From Acidimicrobiia bacterium UBA6912 (lineage in GTDB: Bacteria; Actinomycetota; Acidimicrobiia; Spongiisociales; UBA5794), in assembly GCA_002450985.1 (NCBI GenBank), contig DKBA01000226.1, positions 1 to 17,692 of the forward strand: a DNA stretch of 17,692 nucleotides, given 5' to 3'. The notes below the pieces were generated by a model, which saw nothing but the letters and a program-made list of their open reading frames with translations, made no database searches and had not been told where the DNA came from. Made by a program: the position numbers and the translations under genes. Below are positions 13,678 to 17,692 of the stretch, piece by piece; within the stretch, counting starts at the first letter, position 1; every line of letters starts with the position of its first letter.

Positions 13678-13788
13678 TCAGCCGAAGAAGCCCCAGGCGA
13701 CGAACGCCAGGGTGAGCGCGATGAAGCCGACCACGAGACCGACGTCCAGGGCGGAGGGGCGACGCTTGCGAAACGGGTTGAAGCCCAT
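13678..13788 (-). CDS. 36-residue single-pass membrane microprotein
   Basis: Short gene encoding MGFNPFRKRRPSALDVGLVV and then GFIALTLAFVAWGFFG. A basic cytoplasmic start (RKRR) is followed by one membrane helix of about 20 residues. Evidence that it is real: the ATG at 13788 lies 7 bases after a TACGAT -10 box (13801-13796), the stop is 8 bases before the next gene's GTG, and a similar short protein beginning MGFNP and ending in WGFFG-like residues accompanies the zinc-binding-like gene in other actinobacteria (from memory). An in-frame ATG at 13797 overlaps the -10 box and is less likely. Function unknown. Confidence 0.7.
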   Translation of the reverse strand: MGFNPFRKRRPSALDVGLVVGFIALTLAFVAWGFFG

Positions 13789-13795
13789 GCGCAGC

Positions 13796-13801
13796 ATCGT
13801 A
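13796..13801 (-). promoter_or_regulatory. -10 box of the microprotein operon (leaderless)
   Basis: TACGAT on the minus strand, then GCTGCGC (7 bases), then ATG at 13788. Confidence 0.5.
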
Positions 13802-13838
13802 GGGCACGGCGGACGGCAGACCCGAGAAGGCAGTCGGC

Positions 13839-13873
13839 GGGCTACGGGCTACGGGCTACGGGCTACGGGCTAC
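13839..13873 (+). repeat. Five tandem copies of the heptamer GGGCTAC
   Basis: Five perfect back-to-back copies of GGGCTAC, ending 5 bases before the TAGGCT -10 box of the crotonase gene. The array covers the position where a -35 element would lie. Slipped-strand changes in copy number would alter promoter geometry; whether that happens is unknown. Confidence 0.9.
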
Positions 13874-13878
13874 GGCTC

Positions 13879-13884
13879 TAGGCT
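13879..13884 (+). promoter_or_regulatory. -10 box of the crotonase gene (leaderless)
   Basis: TAGGCT followed by GCGGCCGTC (9 bases) and ATG at 13894; no Shine-Dalgarno. Confidence 0.5.
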
Positions 13885-13893
13885 GCGGCCGTC

Positions 13894-14673
13894 ATGTCGA
13901 GCTTTCTCTCAATCGAAGACCGCGGGCCGGTGCGCTGGCTCACCCTCGACCGCCCGCAGACCCGCAACGCCGTGCCGCCCGGCGGCTGGGACGAGCTGAC
14001 CGACGCCTTCGCCGACTTTGCGGCGGCAGCGTCTCGGGTGCTCGTGATACGTGGGGCGGGGGAGGACTTCTGCTCGGGCGCAGACGTCGCCACGCTCTCC
14101 GGTCTCGAGGGGGGTATCACCGCTGCGGCCCGCGCCATGGCGCACACCGGGGCCGCAGCCCTCGCCCTCCACCGCCTCCCGAAGCCCACCATCGCCGCGG
14201 TCGACGGCGTCGCGGTCGGGGCCGGCATGAACCTCGCGCTCGGTTGCGATCTGGTCATCGCCACCGACCGGGCACGATTCTCGGAGATCTTCGTGCGGCG
14301 GGGTCTTGCGCTCGACTTCGGCGGCTCGTGGTTGCTCCCACGGTTGGTCGGGCTGGCAAGGGCCCGGGAGATGGCGCTGACCGGCCGCATCGTCTCGTCG
14401 GCCGAAGCGCTGGCGATGGGGCTGATCGCCCGGGTCGTGCCGGTGGGTGTGCTGGAAGCCGCCGTCACCGAAGCGGCCGAGGCGCTCGCCGCAGGCGCCC
14501 CCCTCGCTCAGCGTCTCATCAAGGTCGCGCTCGACCGGTCCCTCGACCTCACCTTCGAGCAGGCCCTGGAGATGGAGAGCCAGGCTCAGGCGATCCTGGG
14601 CGGCTCACGGGACCTCAGCGAGGCCGTCGCCGCGTTCGCGGAGAAGCGGGAGCCTCGATTCGAGGGACGGTGA
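13894..14673 (+). CDS. Enoyl-CoA hydratase/isomerase (crotonase) family protein
   Basis: Crotonase-fold enzyme acting on acyl-CoA thioesters; 259 residues, standard length. The oxyanion-hole segments are GAGEDFCSGADVATL (54-68) and VDGVAVGAGMNLALGCDL (103-120). The active-site region reads RFSEIFVRRGLALDFGGSWLLPRLVG (128-153), with Asp141 in the LDFGGS context. That context resembles PaaG-like enoyl-CoA isomerases more than classical hydratases, which use two glutamates, so isomerase or hydratase activity is open. The C-terminus AFAEKREPRFEGR is typical. It has its own leaderless promoter behind a heptamer repeat. No other beta-oxidation gene is adjacent; the acyl-CoA dehydrogenase is 6 kb away. 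Confidence 0.92.
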   Translation: MSSFLSIEDRGPVRWLTLDRPQTRNAVPPGGWDELTDAFADFAAAASRVLVIRGAGEDFCSGADVATLSGLEGGITAAARAMAHTGAAALALHRLPKPTIAAVDGVAVGAGMNLALGCDLVIATDRARFSEIFVRRGLALDFGGSWLLPRLVGLARAREMALTGRIVSSAEALAMGLIARVVPVGVLEAAVTEAAEALAAGAPLAQRLIKVALDRSLDLTFEQALEMESQAQAILGGSRDLSEAVAAFAEKREPRFEGR

Positions 14674-14723
14674 CCTCGGCGGGAGACGCCCGGATCGGCC
14701 CTCGTGCGGAGAAATGGGTCGCT

Positions 14724-14757
14724 AGGGCTACGTCCGGGGGTTGTCATACGTAGCCCT
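14724..14757. promoter_or_regulatory. Inverted repeat upstream of the flavoprotein gene
   Basis: Perfect 10-bp arms AGGGCTACGT and ACGTAGCCCT separated by 14 bases. The right arm ends 6 bases before the TAGGTT box at 14764-14769, covering the -35 region. It may be an operator, or a terminator of the crotonase gene that ends 50 bases upstream. The 14-base loop and lack of a T run favour an operator. Confidence 0.6.
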
Positions 14758-14763
14758 CGACCT

Positions 14764-14769
14764 TAGGTT
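14764..14769 (+). promoter_or_regulatory. -10 box of the flavoprotein gene
   Basis: TAGGTT, implying a leader of about 100 bases. The leader ends in AGGGGG just before the ATG at 14876. Unlike most genes here it would be a leadered transcript. Confidence 0.4.
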
Positions 14770-14875
14770 GGGCGTGCTGGGATCAGGACCCCGGGGGGTG
14801 GGGCTCAGGTCTCGATCGGCTTGGACGCGTTTTGCGCGGTCTGGGCACCGGCATACAGGGACCAAGGGGGAATTC

Positions 14876-16147
14876 ATGACCACTGCGATCATCATCGGTG
14901 GCGGGCCTGCGGGTTCCGTTGCCGGCTGCTACTTGTCGAAGGCGGGCGTCCGCAACATCATCCTCGAGAAGACGATGCACCCCCGCCCCCACGTCGGGGA
15001 GTCGCTCGTGTCGTCGACGGTGCGCATCTTCGACGAGCTCGACTTCCTGCCCACCATGGAGAAGCAGGGTTTCATCCGCAAGTACGGTGCGGCGTGGCAC
15101 CCCACCCAGGGCAAGGGTGAGTTCGCCATCGAGTTCGCCGAGTTTCCTCAGGAGGGCGTGAACCAGGACTACACCTATCACGTCGACCGTGCCACCTTCG
15201 ATCACCTCTTGCTCCAGCACGCCCGCGATCTCGGCTCGAAGGTCATCCAGGGCGTCGGCGTCAAGGAGGTGCTGTTCGACGAGAACGACTTCGCCAAGGG
15301 CGTGGTGGTCGACATCGAGGGCGCCACCACCGAGCTCTACGCCGACTTCGTGCTCGACTGCAGCGGCCGCAACGCGATTCTCGGCAATCAGCGCCGGCTT
15401 CGCGAGAACGACCCCCTCTTCAACCAGTTCGCCGTCACCGCCCACTTCGAGAACGTGGTGCGCTCCCACGACCCGAAGACAGCCGACTACATCCACATCT
15501 ACTTCCTCCCCGTCGAGCGGGGCTGGGCGTGGCAGATCCCGATCGACGACGAGACCACCTCGATCGGCGTCGTCACCGAGAAGTCCGTCTTCCAGGAGTC
15601 ACGCCGCCGCAAGGAGGAGTGGTTCTACGAGCAGGTCGCCAGCGCTCCGGATCTGGCCCGGGCGATGGAGAACGCCAAGCAGGTCGACGACTTCACCACC
15701 GAGGCCGACTACAGCTACTCGATGCGGCGTTTCGTCGGCAACGGCTGGATGCTGGTCGGCGACGCCGCACGCTTCGTCGACCCGATCTTCTCGTCTGGTA
15801 TCTCCATCGCGGCGGAGTCGGCCAAGTACGCCGCGCAGGCGGTGGTGCAGGCGATCGAGACCGGGGATCGCAGCGAGGCGGCCCTCCAGCCGTACGAGGA
15901 CCGGATCAAGGCCGGTGTCAGCATCTGGTACGAGTTCATCCGGCTCTACTACAAGCTGATGCACCTCTTCACGTACTTCATCCAGTCGAAGGAGCACCGG
16001 CTCCAGATCCTCCAGCTGCTCCAGGGCGAGGTGTACGACAGGGAGAAGGCGCCCGTGCTCGATGCGATGCGCGACGTGATCCACACCGTCGAGTCGACCC
16101 CCGGCCACCTGTGGGCCGGGCACCTCACCGACATCCCGATCGACTGA
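14876..16147 (+). CDS. FAD-dependent oxidoreductase with flavin-dependent halogenase motifs
   Basis: Flavoprotein monooxygenase-type enzyme, 423 residues. The FAD-binding Rossmann motif is IIIGGGPAGSVAG (5-17), the GD box is GWMLVGDAARFVDP (290-303). Halogenase-like features are HVGESLVSSTVRIFDEL (39-55), WAWQIP at 217-222 (the WxWxIP motif used to recognise flavin-dependent halogenases), FVDPIFSSG at 300-308 (Fx.Px.Sx.G), and Lys69 in GFIRKYGA at about the position of the catalytic lysine. Geranylgeranyl-reductase-like and hydroxylase relatives share the fold, so halogenation is a hypothesis. The C-terminal 80 residues are helical and rich in Tyr/Phe (WYEFIRLYYKLMHLFTYF). I chose the ATG at 14876 because AGGGGG precedes it and the Rossmann motif must sit near the N-terminus; an in-frame TTG at 14741 is rejected. 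No flavin reductase or biosynthetic cluster is visible nearby. Confidence 0.88.
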   Translation: MTTAIIIGGGPAGSVAGCYLSKAGVRNIILEKTMHPRPHVGESLVSSTVRIFDELDFLPTMEKQGFIRKYGAAWHPTQGKGEFAIEFAEFPQEGVNQDYTYHVDRATFDHLLLQHARDLGSKVIQGVGVKEVLFDENDFAKGVVVDIEGATTELYADFVLDCSGRNAILGNQRRLRENDPLFNQFAVTAHFENVVRSHDPKTADYIHIYFLPVERGWAWQIPIDDETTSIGVVTEKSVFQESRRRKEEWFYEQVASAPDLARAMENAKQVDDFTTEADYSYSMRRFVGNGWMLVGDAARFVDPIFSSGISIAAESAKYAAQAVVQAIETGDRSEAALQPYEDRIKAGVSIWYEFIRLYYKLMHLFTYFIQSKEHRLQILQLLQGEVYDREKAPVLDAMRDVIHTVESTPGHLWAGHLTDIPID

Positions 16148-16164
16148 CGGCTGATGTCGCGTCG

Positions 16165-16605
16165 CTACTGGACGCAGAACTCGTTGCCCTCGGGGTCGTG
16201 CATGACCACCCAATAGTCGCCGCGCTCGGGCACGTCGAACGCCTCGCCCTTGGTGGCGCCGGCTGCCTCGAGCGCGGCCACCTTGGCGGCGACGCTGGCC
16301 CTGCGCTCCTCCGCAGGGGCGTCGTGCGGTCCACCGACGTTGACGTCGACGTGCACCCGGTTCTTCACGGTCTTGCCCTCCGGCACCTTCTGGAAGAGGA
16401 CCCGCGGGCCTGCGCCGTTCGGGTCGACGATCGCGGCGAGGTCGCCCCACTCCTCCTCGGGGATCCCCGCGGCGCGGCCGAAATCCTCCCAGGTGTCGTG
16501 ACCCGGGGGCGGCGGCTGCTCGATGTAGTCGAGCGCCTGCGCCCAGAAGCGGGCCAGCGTGGCCGGGTCGTTGGCGTCGAAGGTGACCTGGAATCCCATG
16601 AACAT
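16165..16605 (-). CDS. VOC/glyoxalase-like domain protein
   Basis: Single-domain protein of the vicinal-oxygen-chelate superfamily, 146 residues, function unknown. It begins MFMGFQVTFDANDPATLARFWAQALDYI, the standard start of glyoxalase-like proteins. RVHVDVNVGGP follows in the middle, and the end is WVVMHDPEGNEFCVQ, a diagnostic C-terminal strand. The fold usually binds metal through His/Glu residues, but which are used here cannot be fixed. The ATG at 16605 is preceded by TAGGCT with 7 bases between, supporting a leaderless start; the next in-frame ATG (16599) is two codons on. Longer frames starting at 16794 are rejected. It is convergent with the flavoprotein gene, 17 bases between stops. 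Confidence 0.9.
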   Translation of the reverse strand: MFMGFQVTFDANDPATLARFWAQALDYIEQPPPPGHDTWEDFGRAAGIPEEEWGDLAAIVDPNGAGPRVLFQKVPEGKTVKNRVHVDVNVGGPHDAPAEERRASVAAKVAALEAAGATKGEAFDVPERGDYWVVMHDPEGNEFCVQ

Positions 16606-16612
16606 GCCCGAC

Positions 16613-16618
16613 AGCCTA
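16613..16618 (-). promoter_or_regulatory. -10 box of the VOC protein gene (leaderless)
   Basis: TAGGCT on the minus strand, then GTCGGGC (7 bases), then ATG at 16605. Confidence 0.55.
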
Positions 16619-16693
16619 CGCCCGCGATCGCTGACCCGCTGATGAACGGGGCCGACTGGTGCCTGCAACACACAGTGGCGGAAGGATCGACCG

Positions 16694-17323
16694 ATGCAGA
16701 TCGCAGGCACACCACCGATCGACCGGGGCGGGCACGCCGTTCGCAGCGCCGAGCGCCGGAACCAGAAGGACGCGGGGGGCGTCCGTGATCGCACCGAGCG
16801 ACCAGCCGCCGCGGCCGTCCCCCAGATACCTCCCGTCGCCCAGGAATCCGCCGCGAGGCCCGAGAAGGCGACCGCTCAGCAGCAGATCGACAAGATGCAG
16901 CCCCGGATCGATCACTTCGTCAACCGCCTCGGGCAACGGCTCGGCCTCGACGCCGCGTCGCTCGACGCGCTGAAGTCCGAGATCGCGTCCCTCCAACTGC
17001 AGTACATCGGCGAGGGAGTGGCGGCCGAGCCGGGTGCGCAGGGCTCGTACCGGGCGGCAGTGGTTCACCTGGTCCACACGTGGCGCCAAGGGGCTGCGGA
17101 GGTCGTCCCGACCGAGGGTGAGGACGGCTCGGGTGAGGTGGACCCGGTGGCGGCTGACGTCGATCCGGTCACCGGCGACACCGGGGCCGTCGATGAGGCC
17201 GGAACCGGCGAGTCCGTCGTCGTCGACGCGCCGGACGTCACCGTGCCGGTGGTGCCGCCGGAGGCGACCGATCCGGTGGAGCTCCTCGACGTCATGCTCA
17301 CGGGCGTGCCGGCGGACGAGTGA
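16694..17323 (+). CDS. Hypothetical protein with acidic C-terminal tail
   Basis: Not recognised; 209 residues, no signal peptide, membrane segment or known motif. The N-terminal ~55 residues are polar and Arg/Ala/Pro-rich (GTPPIDRGGHAVRSAERRNQ). A helical centre follows: QQQIDKMQPRIDHFVNRLGQ and then LDAASLDALKSEIASLQLQY. From about residue 135 the tail is almost entirely Val, Asp, Glu, Thr, Gly and Pro (VDPVAADVDPVTGDTGAVDE), so probably disordered. GGAAGGA about 7 bases upstream of the ATG supports translation, and no competing long frame on either strand resembles a protein. The promoter was not found. It could be a small structural or regulatory protein. Confidence 0.6.
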   Translation: MQIAGTPPIDRGGHAVRSAERRNQKDAGGVRDRTERPAAAAVPQIPPVAQESAARPEKATAQQQIDKMQPRIDHFVNRLGQRLGLDAASLDALKSEIASLQLQYIGEGVAAEPGAQGSYRAAVVHLVHTWRQGAAEVVPTEGEDGSGEVDPVAADVDPVTGDTGAVDEAGTGESVVVDAPDVTVPVVPPEATDPVELLDVMLTGVPADE

Positions 17324-17424
17324 TTCTCTCGGCAGCGGGGGACCGTCACCGCTGACATGAGCTGAGGCCTCCGCGACCGCCGCAGCGACGTAGCCCTCGT
17401 CGGGGATCTGTCGCACCCGGGTCA

Positions 17425-17430
17425 TACGGT
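17425..17430 (+). promoter_or_regulatory. -10 box of comM (leaderless)
   Basis: TACGGT followed by GCGGCC (6 bases) and ATG at 17437; no Shine-Dalgarno. Confidence 0.55.
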
Positions 17431-17436
17431 GCGGCC

Positions 17437-17692
17437 ATGTTCGCTTCAGTCACCTCGGTTGCCCTCGTCGGCGTCGAGCCTCGCCCGGTACGGGTCGAGG
17501 TGCACATCGGCAACGGCGGGGCCCGGTTCATCATCGTCGGCCTCCCGGATGCCTCCATCAGGGAGGCGAAGGAACGGGTGCGCGCCGCCATCGTGGCGTC
17601 CGGCTACACGTTTCCCAGTCGCAGCATCATCGTCAACCTGTCACCGGCCGACATCCCGAAGATGGGGTCGGCCTACGACCTGCCCATCGCCC
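17437..17692 (+). CDS. comM: ComM/YifB family Mg-chelatase-like ATPase, N-terminal part
   Basis: Only the first 85 residues are in the window; the gene runs off the right edge. The sequence MFASVTSVALVGVEPRPVRV, then FIIVGLPDASIREAKERVRAAI and NLSPADIPKMGSAYDLPIA is the typical N-terminal (Lon-protease-like) domain of ComM. ComM is a hexameric AAA+ helicase that drives branch migration during natural transformation in some bacteria. The AAA+ core lies beyond the edge. In actinobacteria comM commonly follows yraN and precedes dprA; here about 4 kb of other genes separates it from yraN. Confidence 0.93.
   Translation, partial: MFASVTSVALVGVEPRPVRVEVHIGNGGARFIIVGLPDASIREAKERVRAAIVASGYTFPSRSIIVNLSPADIPKMGSAYDLPIA

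Noticed and set aside
13481..13999. 172-residue plus-strand frame containing ATGYGLRATGYG-like repeats
   Set aside because: The repeat peptide comes from the intergenic GGGCTAC array, and the frame is antisense to the two small conserved genes and runs into the crotonase gene.
17329..17355. CAGCGG...CCGCTG hairpin after the hypothetical gene as a terminator
   Set aside because: Only 6-bp arms with a 10-base loop and no T run; too weak to call.
1..17692. CRISPR arrays, tRNA/rRNA genes, insertion sequences, prophage or attachment sites
   Set aside because: No spaced direct-repeat series, tRNA-like cloverleaf, transposase or integrase sequence was seen on either strand.

Overview
The window is a 17.7-kb piece of a high-GC chromosome, almost certainly from the Actinomycetota. 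Lineage clues are coenzyme F420 (deazaflavin) synthesis genes, DUF2469, the block rplS-lepB-DUF2469-yraN-comM, and many genes whose start codon lies 6-9 bases after a TANNNT -10 box, the usual look of actinobacterial leaderless mRNAs. CofG and CofH are separate proteins rather than one FbiC fusion, which argues against mycobacteria and streptomycetes and fits deeper branches such as Acidimicrobiia. That placement is inference.

Layout, left to right. 1-1300: a MazF-type toxin-antitoxin pair on the minus strand with a perfect operator palindrome over its promoter, then a small P-loop kinase-like gene broken by a one-base insertion. 1525-4532: cofG-cofH, coupled by an ATGA overlap; CofH carries about 250 extra N-terminal residues. 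4640-6819: two coupled genes for related SGNH-hydrolase-like proteins, the first ending in a lipoyl/biotinyl-like fold without a modifiable lysine. 6884-9060: an acyl-CoA dehydrogenase and a tandem-GNAT protein, closed by a strong hairpin. 9109-10047 (minus): a secreted SMP-30-like beta-propeller.

10140-13476 is the housekeeping block: trmD, rplS, an AlkA-like glycosylase, lepB, DUF2469, yraN. It differs from the common order: no rimM precedes trmD, and no rnhB lies between lepB and DUF2469. Two short minus-strand genes follow (36-residue membrane protein, 74-residue zinc-binding-like protein). 13894-16147: a crotonase behind five tandem copies of a heptamer, then a flavoprotein with halogenase-type motifs behind an inverted repeat. 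16165-17323: a VOC/glyoxalase-like protein (minus) and an unrecognised 209-residue protein. The window ends inside comM.

How the genes work together: cofG and cofH jointly make the deazaflavin core of F420; the other F420 genes are not here. TrmD, L19, LepB, YraN and ComM belong to translation, secretion and DNA processing. The acyl-CoA dehydrogenase and crotonase suggest acyl-CoA or lipid catabolism but each has its own promoter. The least explained parts are the SGNH-like pair, the CofH extension and the halogenase-like flavoprotein.
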